From Mesorhizobium sp. 1M-11 (GTDB taxonomy: Bacteria > Pseudomonadota > Alphaproteobacteria > Rhizobiales > Rhizobiaceae), in the NCBI RefSeq assembly GCF_001303895.1, contig NZ_LJSD01000075.1, positions 7,501 through 71,500 on the forward strand: a stretch of 64,000 bases of DNA, read 5' to 3'. The position numbers and the translations under genes are program-made. Each line of letters opens with the position of its first letter. Within the stretch, counting starts at the first letter, position 1. Positions 1 through 8,829 of this stretch are shown here, in pieces. The notes below the pieces were generated by a model. It was not told the DNA's origin, did not search any database, and saw only the letters and a list, made by a program, of their open reading frames with translations.

Positions 1-753
1 GTCATCAAGATCCTGGCCTCCGATGTCGACTACCAGGCACGGCTGAGTTCCAGCGATCGCCTCGAAGTGCTGTTCTCGCAACCCGATAGTGACGATCAGG
101 CTTCGGAAGATTCGGAACTTCTCTATGTGTCAGCCAGCATCGGCGGCATGACCCGTACGCTCTACCGGTTCCAGCTTCAGGACGGCAGCACCGACTACTT
201 CGACGAGAACGGCCGCAGTGCCGAGCAATTCCTGCTGCGGAAAGCCGTGCCCAACGGCACCTTCCGCTCTGGCTTCGGCGCGCGCCGCCATCCGATTCTC
301 GGCTATGTCAGAATGCACACCGGCGTCGATTGGGCAGCGCCTACCGGCACGCCGATCATCGCAGCTGGCAACGGCGTGGTCGAAAAAGCCGGCTGGGCAG
401 CCGGCTATGGCAAACAAACGATCCTTCGTCACGCCAATGGCTACGAGACGTCCTACAATCACCAGAGTGCCTTCGCTCGTGGCGTCCAACCGGGGGCCCG
501 CGTCCGGCAAGGTCAAGTGATCGGTTATGTCGGGACCACCGGTCTCTCGACCGGCGCGCATCTTCACTACGAGCTCATCGTCAACGGTACCAAGGTGGAT
601 CCGATGCGCGTGCGTCTCCCCACGGGCAAGGTCCTGCAGGGCGACGATCTCGTCGCCTTCAAGCGCGAGCGCGAACGCATCGACGATCTCCTCAAGCAGC
701 AAGAAGGCACCGGGCTGAAAGTTGCCAGCGCAAGCGCGGCCACCAGCAAATAG
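1..753 (+). CDS. M23 (LytM-type) zinc metallopeptidase, 5'-truncated
   Basis: The reading frame is open to the first base of the window, so this is the C-terminal part of a longer protein; the GTG at 67 is only an internal codon. The visible part carries a complete peptidase M23 domain. The zinc ligands are the His of RRHP, the Asp of GVDW and the first His of the HLHYE motif; the second His of that motif and another downstream support catalysis. Such enzymes cut peptide cross-links in peptidoglycan in the periplasm and act in growth or division. All ligands are present, so an active enzyme is likely rather than an EnvC-like activator. The membrane anchor or signal lies outside the window. 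Confidence 0.9.
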   Translation, partial: VIKILASDVDYQARLSSSDRLEVLFSQPDSDDQASEDSELLYVSASIGGMTRTLYRFQLQDGSTDYFDENGRSAEQFLLRKAVPNGTFRSGFGARRHPILGYVRMHTGVDWAAPTGTPIIAAGNGVVEKAGWAAGYGKQTILRHANGYETSYNHQSAFARGVQPGARVRQGQVIGYVGTTGLSTGAHLHYELIVNGTKVDPMRVRLPTGKVLQGDDLVAFKRERERIDDLLKQQEGTGLKVASASAATSK

Positions 754-776
754 CCGCTTTGTCGACAGCCAACCGG

Positions 777-1613
777 TCAGTTTGCGATGACACCATTCGA
801 ATCGCTCAGACCGATCAGCCCACGGCGCGAAGGTTTGGCCGCATACATGGCTTGATCGGCGGCCTTGATCAGCGAATTGGCGTCGTGACCGTCATCCGGA
901 AAGATGGCGATGCCAACGGTGGCGCCGACTTCAAGCTGCACTTCGCCCAACTGGCGTGCCTTGCTGATATCGCGTGAAAGCCGCTGCGACAGGAAGAGAA
1001 CGGACTCGCGACCCGGCACCGCCATCACGATCACGCCGAACTCGTCGCCACCGAGCCGGGCTGCCGTCGCTCCCGCCGGCGCCGCCAGCGCGATCTGCTG
1101 TGCTACATCGATCAACACCTCGTCGCCGACAGCGTGACCGTGCATGTCGTTGACCGGCTTGAACCGGTCAAGATCGATGAACAGGACCGCACAGCTTGAT
1201 TGCGATTGTCTTGCGCTCTCGATCGCCTGAGCCAGCGCCTCGCGAAAACGTCTGCCATTGGCCAGTCCGGTCAGCGGATCGTGCCGAGCTGAATCATGGG
1301 CCAGCCGCTCGGCTGCCTCGCGGCGCCGGACCTCATGGGCAAGCTGCCTTGTTCGAACAGCCAGGAATACCAGGGACACGACACCGACACACAAAAGCAG
1401 CGCAAGGATTTCGTCCAGCTGCCAGTCCTCGTGAGTCCGCGTGATCCGGTAGAGCCAGTCAAAAAGGTCGACCTTCACGGCGAAAGCAAAAAGTCCAGCC
1501 ACCAGCAATATCCAGGAGCCGACAAGAACGAGCATGCGCCGGTCAGGCCATCTCACATCGCCTGAAGCGATCTCGGAGGAACCCAGTTGCCGCCGCAGAT
1601 CATTCTTCGACAT
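777..1613 (-). CDS. membrane-anchored diguanylate cyclase (GGDEF)
   Basis: This 278-residue protein has two transmembrane helices (about residues 28-48 and 68-87), a short helical linker and a C-terminal GGDEF domain. The signature GGDEF is intact at residues 188-192 (RLGGDEFGV), with the usual FIDLDRFKPVND core upstream, so it should make cyclic di-GMP from two GTP. The four residues in the usual inhibitory-site position (PAGA) do not match RxxD, so product inhibition at that site looks lost. Only a short periplasmic loop lies between the helices, so there is no obvious sensor domain. It is monocistronic and convergent with the M23 gene. Confidence 0.9.
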   Translation of the reverse strand: MSKNDLRRQLGSSEIASGDVRWPDRRMLVLVGSWILLVAGLFAFAVKVDLFDWLYRITRTHEDWQLDEILALLLCVGVVSLVFLAVRTRQLAHEVRRREAAERLAHDSARHDPLTGLANGRRFREALAQAIESARQSQSSCAVLFIDLDRFKPVNDMHGHAVGDEVLIDVAQQIALAAPAGATAARLGGDEFGVIVMAVPGRESVLFLSQRLSRDISKARQLGEVQLEVGATVGIAIFPDDGHDANSLIKAADQAMYAAKPSRRGLIGLSDSNGVIAN

Positions 1614-1768
1614 GCGCGCCCCTCACTCGACGATAAACCACGTCGCGTGCCTGTCCCGGCATTATAGCACATTACCGCTTGCGAATATGCACCAAAGAAG
1701 TGCGGCTCTCTTTACCGTATGATCGCCGCTCGCAGCGTCATTCAATTCTTTCCGTGACCGTCACAAAT

Positions 1769-3340
1769 TCAGTGAGCGGGCGAGCCGTCCGGCTTCTCCT
1801 CCGGTTGAGGAACCGGTGGCGCCGGCTGCGTCAACCAAGCGGTTATGGCTGCGATGAAACACATGACCGCCGAGATCGCCGCGACAGCCTGGAAAGCGCG
1901 ACCCGTTGCAGCTGTCCGCATTGCATCCGCCGCCGGCTCGATGACGGATTGAGGCAACACCCCAAACTCGGTGCCGCTCGCACCACCGCCGGCGGCAGCA
2001 TAGACCAATCCGACCACGGCGCCGAGCGCGGCGACAGCCATCAGACCGGCAATGCGCGCAACCGCATTGTTGATACCGGACGCAGCACCGGTATCTCTAT
2101 CGTCGACCGAAGTCATGATCGCTGTCGACAGGGGCGATACGACCAGCGCCATACCGAGCCCCATCAGCATCGCAAGTGGGAAAACCCCGCTCCAGAAGCC
2201 ATGGAAATCCGTGCCCGCCAGTATGGCCAATCCGGCAAAGGCGACACCCACCACGAAACTGCCGAGAGTGATCGGCAGGCGCGCGCCGGTCCGGTCGGAC
2301 CATCGACCGACTGGGCCGGACAACAATGCGATTGCCGCCGACAGGGGCAGGAAGATGAATCCCGCCTCCGCTGTGCTTAGCCCCCAGCCTGCGATCAGGA
2401 GCATCGGCAGATAGAAAAGCACCGCCGACAGCGCGAAATAAAGAAAGAAGGTCGCAGCATTGGCACCGGAGAAGGCTGCGATCCGAAACAGCCTGAGATT
2501 GACCATCGGTTCGCGATGGCTGTTCTCCCACAAAAGGAACACCGCAAGCGCGGCAAGACCGATCAGAAAGACTGCGATGTTGACCATCATCGAGCCATTG
2601 CCGCCTTCCGCGCTCATCGCCGTCAAACCATAGGCCATGGCACCGAAGGCCCCTGTGGCAAGCGCCGCACCGCCAAGGTCGAGTCCTCTGGGGTGCGCCG
2701 GTGAATCGGCCGGCACTTTGGCAAGCAGCAGCCAGATCGCAAAAGCGCCGAGCGGCAGATTAATGGCGAAGATCATCCGCCAGACGCCCGCACCGAAACT
2801 GGAGAGAACCATGCCCCCAAGGACAGGGCCAAGCGCCGTCGTCAACGCCGAAGCTGCCGCCCAGATGCCGATGGCTCGGCCCCGTTCCGCCTTGGGATAG
2901 GCCTTGGCGATAATGGCGAGGCTGCCAGGCACCATGATGGCCGCGCCGATGCCCTGGATTGCCCTGAATAGAATGAGCAGTGGCGCTGTCGGAGCGAGCG
3001 CGCAGGCGATTGAAGCTGCAATGAACAGCGCGATCCCGGCGACGAAGGCACGGCGCAGACCGAACCGGTCTCCGGCCGCACCACCGGCCAGGATGAGCGC
3101 GGACAGCGTCAGCGCATAGGCATTGGAAATCCACTGTGCCTCGACAAGGCTTGCGCCGAGATCGGCACGCAACACCGGCATGGCGATCGAAAGCACCGAA
3201 CCGTCGATGAAGCCGAGTGCGGAAGCGAGAATGGCTGCGACCAGCACATAGCGACGGCTGCGCTGCGGGCAAAAGGTTTCCGTCGCAGCCAACCCGCCGA
3301 GAACGCCGGCATCCATGTTCGTATCGCTGCTCGCCTGCAT
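1769..3340 (-). CDS. MFS drug exporter, DHA2 (EmrB/QacA) family
   Basis: A 523-residue polytopic protein with the 14-helix pattern of the DHA2 group of the major facilitator superfamily. The first helix carries the family motif region (ILASALGFIDGSVLSIAMP), and GDRFGLRRAF is motif A between helices 2 and 3. It probably exports hydrophobic compounds in exchange for protons; the substrate cannot be read from sequence. The frame stays open upstream to 3520, but that start would run into the L,D-transpeptidase gene and add a basic, non-membrane tail, so I chose the ATG at 3340; the ATG at 3316 is also possible. No regulator is adjacent. Confidence 0.85.
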   Translation of the reverse strand: MQASSDTNMDAGVLGGLAATETFCPQRSRRYVLVAAILASALGFIDGSVLSIAMPVLRADLGASLVEAQWISNAYALTLSALILAGGAAGDRFGLRRAFVAGIALFIAASIACALAPTAPLLILFRAIQGIGAAIMVPGSLAIIAKAYPKAERGRAIGIWAAASALTTALGPVLGGMVLSSFGAGVWRMIFAINLPLGAFAIWLLLAKVPADSPAHPRGLDLGGAALATGAFGAMAYGLTAMSAEGGNGSMMVNIAVFLIGLAALAVFLLWENSHREPMVNLRLFRIAAFSGANAATFFLYFALSAVLFYLPMLLIAGWGLSTAEAGFIFLPLSAAIALLSGPVGRWSDRTGARLPITLGSFVVGVAFAGLAILAGTDFHGFWSGVFPLAMLMGLGMALVVSPLSTAIMTSVDDRDTGAASGINNAVARIAGLMAVAALGAVVGLVYAAAGGGASGTEFGVLPQSVIEPAADAMRTAATGRAFQAVAAISAVMCFIAAITAWLTQPAPPVPQPEEKPDGSPAH

Positions 3341-3438
3341 GGCTTTGCTTAACGCAGCTCCGCACGAATCGGTATCGATTTTCGGACGGAACGCTGCGCG
3401 AAATCGAAAACGAGGCGCGTTTGTTCCCCGGAAGGAAC

Positions 3439-5034
3439 CTATTCGACGAAATCGACCGGCACGCCGGGCTTCACCAACCTGGCGAGTTCTGCCGCATCCC
3501 AGTTGGTCAGGCGTACGCAACCATGGCTTTCTGTCTTGCCGATCTTCGAAGGCTCTGGCGTGCCATGGATGCCGTAGGTCGGCTTGTCGAGCGCGATCCA
3601 GATCGAACCGACCGGGCCGTTCGGCCCCGGCGGAATGGTCAATACCTTGTCGTTGGCGCCCTGCTTGAAATTGATCTTGGGGTTATAGGTATAGTTCGGA
3701 TCGAAGGCGACACGCGATACCGCATGCGTGCCTGTGGGGGATGGCGTGTCGGACGATCCGATCGTTGCCGGATAGGCTGCAACCAGCTTTCCGGAACCAT
3801 CATAGGCGCGAACCTGCTTGCGGCTCTTGTCGGCAATGATGTGTGTCACCGGCGTCTGCGCCAGCCTGCCGAAATTGACCACTTTCACCAGGGTGCCCGG
3901 CCGGTTGAAATTGACGCCCGGATTGATCGCCTTGAGATACGCCTCGTCCATGTGGAACCGCTCGGCGAGCGCCTCGGTCACCGAAGTGAAGCTCATGCGC
4001 TCCAGTGTCGCCTTGCGGCTGTAGTCCTCCGGGATGGAAGCAACGTAAGGGCCCGCGGCATCCCCGGCGGTGATGGAATAGGTGGCGAAAGCCGGCCCTC
4101 CCGTTTTCTCGAGCTCCGCCTTGATGGCCGTTGCATCGGTCGACTTCAGATTGGTGCCGGTGATTTCCCGATAAGCGGCCAGCGCCTTGTCCATGTTGGA
4201 ACCGAAACGCCCATCGATGGCGCCGGGCGAAGCACCGGCACGATCGAGCAGGACCTGCAGCGCAGCGATATCTTCGCGTGCGCCTAGCGACAGAGACGGA
4301 TTGACCGTCGACTTGCCTCCGGCAGGCGGCTCGGCCGGAACGACCGAACCGTCGGGTGAGGTTGGCTGCGCCGGGTCGATCGAAGCTTCCTTCAGCGGCT
4401 GACGCTCCACCGGCTGCGGTGCCGGAATGCCATCGGGGTTGGCCGGCAGGGGATCGCCATAGCGGTCGCGTCGCCCTGGTGCCGGCGGAAAGGTCTCGAC
4501 CATACTGCCGTCGGGAGGAGGATTGTCGTAATAACCGCCGTCGTCTTCCGGATACTGATAGGCACGCTGGTCTTCCATCTGCCGGCGGCGAAAGCGTGCC
4601 ATGTCTTCGGGATCGTCAAGATAATAACGCTCGTCGTCGGGCACACGCTCGACACGCCGTTGGCGGTTTTCAAGACGCAATGCCCGCCGATCGAAGCGCG
4701 TCTGCGGCGGCTGGATCGCCAGAACCTTGCCGGTATAGGCATCGACGATGACGCGATTGCCCTTGCCGTCATAGAACACCTGATAGTCGCCGTTTTGGGC
4801 GACCTGGATACCTTCGGCCTTTCTTGCCGCTGTACCTTCCACGACCGGCTGCGGCGAGGGCGCCGCCTGGGCGCCGAACGCCAGCGACAGGCCCAGAGCA
4901 ATTCCAGCAAAAATGTGCAACGGTTTCGCGTCCGGAATTGCGTAAAAACAAAGTGCGAGAGCGTTTCCGGGTTTCCGACAAAAACGGAAACGCTCTAGCG
5001 TCAGGGCTGAAAACGAGAGCATCGTGCGCAGCAT
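3439..5034 (-). CDS. L,D-transpeptidase (YkuD) with peptidoglycan-binding domain; signal peptide interrupted by a repeat
   Basis: This 531-residue secreted enzyme contains an N-terminal region with a signal, a low-complexity Pro/Arg/Asp-rich linker (about 90-240), a peptidoglycan-binding type 1 domain (about 250-300) and a C-terminal YkuD domain. The catalytic motif with HGTPEP and SHGCVR is intact, with the nucleophile Cys at about residue 506. Such enzymes form 3-3 cross-links or attach proteins to peptidoglycan in the periplasm. Residues 13-47 are encoded by a dispersed repeat; removing those 35 codons would leave a compact signal peptide ending in GAQA. In the current protein the repeat end supplies the first half of the hydrophobic core (IFAGIALGLSLAFGAQA) behind a long basic stretch. 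The start at 5034 keeps the frame through the repeat. Confidence 0.88.
   Translation of the reverse strand: MLRTMLSFSALTLERFRFCRKPGNALALCFYAIPDAKPLHIFAGIALGLSLAFGAQAAPSPQPVVEGTAARKAEGIQVAQNGDYQVFYDGKGNRVIVDAYTGKVLAIQPPQTRFDRRALRLENRQRRVERVPDDERYYLDDPEDMARFRRRQMEDQRAYQYPEDDGGYYDNPPPDGSMVETFPPAPGRRDRYGDPLPANPDGIPAPQPVERQPLKEASIDPAQPTSPDGSVVPAEPPAGGKSTVNPSLSLGAREDIAALQVLLDRAGASPGAIDGRFGSNMDKALAAYREITGTNLKSTDATAIKAELEKTGGPAFATYSITAGDAAGPYVASIPEDYSRKATLERMSFTSVTEALAERFHMDEAYLKAINPGVNFNRPGTLVKVVNFGRLAQTPVTHIIADKSRKQVRAYDGSGKLVAAYPATIGSSDTPSPTGTHAVSRVAFDPNYTYNPKINFKQGANDKVLTIPPGPNGPVGSIWIALDKPTYGIHGTPEPSKIGKTESHGCVRLTNWDAAELARLVKPGVPVDFVE
4895..4998. repeat. bipartite two-hairpin dispersed repeat, copy A, inside a coding region
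   Basis: This is one of three long copies of the same element (others at 24082-24179 and 48773-48865). Its first arm folds as GCAATTCC pairing with GGAATTGC around a ~28-nt loop; after a linker containing GTAAAAACAAAG, its second arm pairs AGAGCGTTTCCG with CGGAAACGCTCT. The ends read AGAGCAATTCC and ACGCTCTAG. Unlike the other copies it lies within a gene, in the signal-peptide region of the L,D-transpeptidase, without breaking the frame. Confidence 0.85.
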
Positions 5035-5196
5035 GTAGTCCGAATTCTCCGACGCGTTCCGTCACCGATTTGTCCATCGGCCGGGGGCTATGCAAGTCCT
5101 GCGGGGCCATGATCCGCCTAACGATTCAACCATGAACTGGGCATGAACATGGCGGTTTCGCAAGACTGGCGTCTCGAAAACACCTTCCCCGTGGCT

Positions 5197-5562
5197 CTAC
5201 TCCTCCAATCCCACTTCCCGCCGCTCGCGTCTGGTCAGATTGCGCGCAGCGAGGCGGTGACTATCCCTGAGGTAGTCCTTCAGAGCTTCGTCATCCATGG
5301 TCTCGGACGTTACCCGCTGGATCCATTTCATGCCGCGTGATGCGAGATAGGGTGCAGGCCGGCAACCGGGCTGTTCCCTCAGAATATCGTACGCCATGTC
5401 CGAGCATTTGAAGGTGAAGAAGGGACTCTCGGCCTGTTCACTCCAGCCGCCAATCGCGAAGACCTTGCTGCCGACTTTCCAGACATGGGCACCACCCCAT
5501 TGCACGACGTGATGGACAGCAGGCAGTGATGCGCAGAAGCTATTGTATTCGTCGAGCGTCAA
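5197..5562 (-). CDS. MmcQ/YjbR family protein
   Basis: A 121-residue protein of the MmcQ/YjbR family (DUF419), recognised from HVVQWGGAHVWKVGSKVFAI near the N terminus and the central FTFKCSDMAYDILREQPGC followed by APYLASRGMKW. The family has a CyaY-like fold and is often described as DNA-binding, but no biochemical role is settled. The protein is soluble and of normal family length. It stands alone; the 204 bp between it and the next gene holds an 8-bp inverted pair (TGGTGCAG and CTGCACCA, about 30 bp apart) and nothing else I can name. Confidence 0.85.
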   Translation of the reverse strand: MTLDEYNSFCASLPAVHHVVQWGGAHVWKVGSKVFAIGGWSEQAESPFFTFKCSDMAYDILREQPGCRPAPYLASRGMKWIQRVTSETMDDEALKDYLRDSHRLAARNLTRRERREVGLEE

Positions 5563-5766
5563 ACCAGCCTCCGTCGGATTGGTGGTGCTGCCAGCGCTTT
5601 ATCTTTTCCCCCGCATGTTAGAAATACCAGTCGATCGTCGGGACGCTATTCAGCGCCGCACTTTTTCCCGCGCGATGACGTTGGCACCCCGATCGTCAGC
5701 AGGTGGTGCAGTCCAGGGCAGACAATTCAAACTAAACCCTCCACTGCACCATCAAAGGACGAACCT

Positions 5767-6171
5767 ATGTTCAGCCACGTAACTGTCGGCGTCAGCGATC
5801 TCGATCGCGCCGAACGCTTCTATGACGCCGTGCTTTTGCCGCTCGATCTTCGGCGTCGCCCGGTTACGCCCGATGGCGGCCCGGCATCCGCGTGCTGGGT
5901 CGGCAAGGACCGCACGTTGCCACGATTTTACGCCTACATTCCTTTTGACCGCGGGCCGGCGAACGCCGGCAACGGTTCCATGGTTGCGTTCCTGGCGCCC
6001 TCTCCCGAAGCGGTCTCCGAGGCCTATGCAGCAGGTATCGCGGCCGGTGGATCGGACGAAGGCGCTCCGGGCGATCGCCCTCACTATGGCGACGGCTATT
6101 TCGGTGCCTATCTGCGCGACCCTGACGGCAACAAGGTGCACATTGTGCACCGCGGCGACGTCGAGGATTGA
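5767..6171 (+). CDS. VOC family protein (glyoxalase/bleomycin resistance fold)
   Basis: A 134-residue single-module vicinal oxygen chelate protein. It opens with FSHVTVGVSDLDRAERFYDAV, the usual first beta-alpha unit, and ends with YFGAYLRDPDGNKVHIVHR, carrying the conserved DPDGN turn before the last strand. Members bind a divalent metal and act as lyases, dioxygenases or drug-binding proteins; the substrate is not evident here. AAGGA lies just upstream of the ATG. A P-loop kinase gene follows closely, so the two may be co-transcribed. Confidence 0.85.
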   Translation: MFSHVTVGVSDLDRAERFYDAVLLPLDLRRRPVTPDGGPASACWVGKDRTLPRFYAYIPFDRGPANAGNGSMVAFLAPSPEAVSEAYAAGIAAGGSDEGAPGDRPHYGDGYFGAYLRDPDGNKVHIVHRGDVED

Positions 6172-6215
6172 GTGTTCCCGCCGGATGCCGGCAACCTTGG
6201 ACGCCTTCACACATC

Positions 6216-6767
6216 ATGTTAGACGCGGCCATGGTCGAATTTGCAGGCGAGATTCTGATCCTTACCGGCACACCGGGATCAGGCAAAACCACCACCGCCA
6301 AGGCCCTGGCAGTCGAAGGCGGATCAGCAAAGGTCCATCTCCACTCCGACGACTTCTGGCATTTCATAAAAAACGGCGCCATCGCCCCCTATCTGCCGGA
6401 GGCTCATCGACAGAATGCGGTGGTGATCGATGTTCTGGCCAAGGCAGCGCAAGGCTACGCCAGAGGCGATTTATTCGTCATCGTCGACGGCATCATCGGC
6501 CCCTGGTTTCTGGAACCATTCAAGGCACTTGGCGTGCCGCTGCACTATGTGGTGCTGCGGCCGCCGCTCGAGGTAGCCATCCGCCGCTGCCGCGACCGTG
6601 GTGGTGACACCCTCACCGACCCGGAGCCGATCGCTGCGCTTCACCGGCAGCTTTCAGAATTGGGGAATCTGGAAAGGCATGCCATCGACATCGGCGACCA
6701 GGGCCGCGAACAGACGCTTGCCGCCGTGATCGAGGCCCTGCGCGGCGGCACGTTTCGCTTGTCCTGA
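6216..6767 (+). CDS. small P-loop kinase-like protein
   Basis: A protein of about 183 residues with a clear Walker A motif (GTPGSGKTT) right after the first beta strand (EILILTG), a HSDDFW segment resembling the substrate-binding part of chloramphenicol or gluconate-type kinases, and a VDGIIGPWF Walker B-like strand. It probably phosphorylates a small molecule with ATP; the substrate is unknown. The frame extends upstream to a TTG that overlaps the VOC stop codon, but those residues look non-structural, so I chose the ATG at 6216; the ATG at 6231 is equally good. It follows the VOC gene in the same direction. Confidence 0.75.
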   Translation: MLDAAMVEFAGEILILTGTPGSGKTTTAKALAVEGGSAKVHLHSDDFWHFIKNGAIAPYLPEAHRQNAVVIDVLAKAAQGYARGDLFVIVDGIIGPWFLEPFKALGVPLHYVVLRPPLEVAIRRCRDRGGDTLTDPEPIAALHRQLSELGNLERHAIDIGDQGREQTLAAVIEALRGGTFRLS

Positions 6768-6884
6768 TCGGCCGCCGGCCGGCTCCGCCATGCAAATCAG
6801 CAGCAGCTAAAATCTCGAACAGTTTATTGCCCTGTTATCGGATGTCGCCGCTATCAGTGGGGAGCTGAACAACGAGAGACGCCA

Positions 6885-7286
6885 ATGATCGATATCGATT
6901 CGCTGCGACCGCAATTTCTGAGCATTCTTCGCATTGCAAGCGCCCTCACCCTGTTTCAGTACGGCAGCGGCAAGCTGCTGGGGTTCCCCGCACTCGAACG
7001 TATCCCGGCGACCTTTTCCCTGCCATGGTTTGCGGGGGTTCTGGAATTGATCGGGGGTGCCCTGCTGTTGGCCGGGTTGTTCACACGCCCCGCCGCGTTC
7101 GTTCTGTCCGGTCTGATGGCCTTCGCCTACTGGATCGGCCATGCGCCGAATTCGTTCTTTCCGGTCCTGAACGGCGGCAACCTCGCCATCGTCTACTGTT
7201 TCGTGTTCCTGTACCTGTTCGCTGCCGGTCCAGGTCCATGGAGCCTCGATGCGTATCGGAAGCCGGTAGTCCCCGCCACAGCCTGA
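6885..7286 (+). CDS. DoxX family membrane protein
   Basis: A 133-residue protein with four transmembrane helices and the DoxX hallmarks: RIASALTLFQYGSGKLLGFP in helix 1, WFAGVLELIGGALLLAGLFTR in helix 2 and HAPNSFFPVLNGGNLAIVYC before helix 4. DoxX-type proteins are small quinone-linked or redox-associated membrane proteins of mostly unknown reaction. A purine-rich GAGAGACG precedes the ATG. The gene is convergent with the MocR-type regulator, and only six bases separate them. Confidence 0.87.
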   Translation: MIDIDSLRPQFLSILRIASALTLFQYGSGKLLGFPALERIPATFSLPWFAGVLELIGGALLLAGLFTRPAAFVLSGLMAFAYWIGHAPNSFFPVLNGGNLAIVYCFVFLYLFAAGPGPWSLDAYRKPVVPATA

Positions 7287-7292
7287 AGCTCG

Positions 7293-8738
7293 TCAGGCTT
7301 CTGCCTGCGGATCGCTGCGCTTCATCGCTTTGGCAAGCACTTCGAACATCCGCTCCCCCTGCGATTGCGCCACATTGAAACGCAGGAAACGGCTGGCCGT
7401 CCTCGACAGGCTGAAGGCATTGCCGGGTGCCAGCACGACACCATCGGCCAGCGCACGCCGGGCGACATCGGCGGCATCCAACCCGTCCGGCAGGCTGCAC
7501 CACAAGAACATGCCGGCACGCGGTTCGATCCAGGGTTTGATGCCAAGCGGTTCGAACCGCCGGATCGTGTCGGCCATTGCTGCCGACAGGCGCTGCCGCA
7601 ATGTCTCGATATGTTTGCGGTAGCTGCCATCCTTGAGCAGCGAAAGCACCAATTCCGCCGAAAGATGTCCACCGCCGAAAGTGGTCGATATCTTGAGATC
7701 GGTCAGTGGCTCGACCCAGTCGCGCGGGGTAGCGATGAAGCCGCAACGTACCGACGCGGACAGCGTCTTGGAAAAACTGCCGATGTGGATCACCCGCGAG
7801 AGGCCGTCAAAAGCGGCAAGGCGCGGCGCCGGCTCCATCTCGAAATCGGCGAAGATATCGTCTTCGACGATGGTCAGGTCAAACTGATCGGCCAGTTTGA
7901 GCAAGCGATGCGCTGTGACCGGCGAGAGCGTTGCGCCGGTCGGATTGTGCAGCGCGGAATTGGTGATGTAGAGGCGCGGCCGGTGCTCGACGAGCGCCTG
8001 GGCGAACAGGTCGAGATCCGGCCCTGTCGGCGTATAGGGCACGCTCACGATATTGGCGCGATGCGCGCGCAACAAGGCATGGAAGTTGAAATAGCACGGG
8101 TCGTCGACCAGCACCGTGTCGCCGGGCTCGATGAGGAACCGACACAGCAGGTCGATCGCCTGCGTGCCCGACTCCGTCAGCACGATCTGGTCAGGCGAGG
8201 CCTCGATGCCATGTTCGCCCATGCGGCGTGCAAGCAGTTGCCGCAGCGGCGCCAGCCCGAGCGGTGTGCCATAGTCGGCCAGGGTCGCGTCCTTGGCATG
8301 AGCAAGGCCGCGCAGCGCGCGCCGTAGTGCCTGCTGCGGCATCCAATCGGCGGGCAGCCAACCGCAACCGGGCTTCAACACGTCCCCGCCGGCTTCCAGC
8401 GACTGCCGCGATACCCAGAATGGATCGATCTCGCGGTCGAGCCTCGGCCCGACCTCGGCGAGCGAAAGCGGCGCCAGCGGACCGCAGACATAGAAGCCCG
8501 AGCCCGGCCGCGAACGGATCGCGCCTTCCGCCGCCAGACGCTCATAGGCTTCGACCACGGTGGACGTGGAAACCTGCATCGTCTTGGCGAAGGCGCGCAC
8601 GGAGGGCAGCTTGGCGCCTGGCGTCAATTGGCGTGCCGAGATGCGCTGCCGTACCGTCGCCATGACAGTCGCGATCAATGTTCCGTCTCTGCTTGCTAGC
8701 GCGGCGAGGTCATCCATCTGTATTGCTACCGTATCCAT
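7293..8738 (-). CDS. MocR-type transcriptional regulator (GntR wHTH fused to PLP aminotransferase domain)
   Basis: A 481-residue fusion. Residues about 15-85 form a GntR winged helix (LPSVRAFAKTMQVSTSTVVEAYERL is the recognition region), and residues about 120-475 a fold-type I aminotransferase domain. The PLP lysine is in GSFSKTLSASVR, with the DDPCYFNFH, NPTGAT and VEDDIF motifs also present. MocR proteins use PLP or its adducts as an effector to switch transcription, often of a divergent gene. Here the divergent neighbour is an EamA exporter whose promoter region holds direct repeats (8755-8771), so that gene and autoregulation are the likely targets. Confidence 0.9.
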   Translation of the reverse strand: MDTVAIQMDDLAALASRDGTLIATVMATVRQRISARQLTPGAKLPSVRAFAKTMQVSTSTVVEAYERLAAEGAIRSRPGSGFYVCGPLAPLSLAEVGPRLDREIDPFWVSRQSLEAGGDVLKPGCGWLPADWMPQQALRRALRGLAHAKDATLADYGTPLGLAPLRQLLARRMGEHGIEASPDQIVLTESGTQAIDLLCRFLIEPGDTVLVDDPCYFNFHALLRAHRANIVSVPYTPTGPDLDLFAQALVEHRPRLYITNSALHNPTGATLSPVTAHRLLKLADQFDLTIVEDDIFADFEMEPAPRLAAFDGLSRVIHIGSFSKTLSASVRCGFIATPRDWVEPLTDLKISTTFGGGHLSAELVLSLLKDGSYRKHIETLRQRLSAAMADTIRRFEPLGIKPWIEPRAGMFLWCSLPDGLDAADVARRALADGVVLAPGNAFSLSRTASRFLRFNVAQSQGERMFEVLAKAMKRSDPQAEA

Positions 8739-8754
8739 AACAGTTTGATTGAAC

Positions 8755-8771
8755 TGTATCTCAGTGTATCT
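8755..8771. promoter_or_regulatory. direct repeat TGTATCT x2, putative MocR operator
   Basis: TGTATCT occurs at 8755-8761 and again at 8765-8771, exactly 10 bp apart, in the 91-bp gap between the divergent regulator and exporter genes. A related GTATCC lies at 8731-8736, and ACAGTT/AACTGT form a short inverted pair just beside it. Direct repeats one helical turn apart are the usual layout of MocR-family sites. That this is the operator is inference. Confidence 0.4.
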
Positions 8772-8829
8772 GGCGGCACCACCTCATTCCTGTCGATAAG
8801 GACCCCGATCGGTTGCTGGGAGTTCGCCT

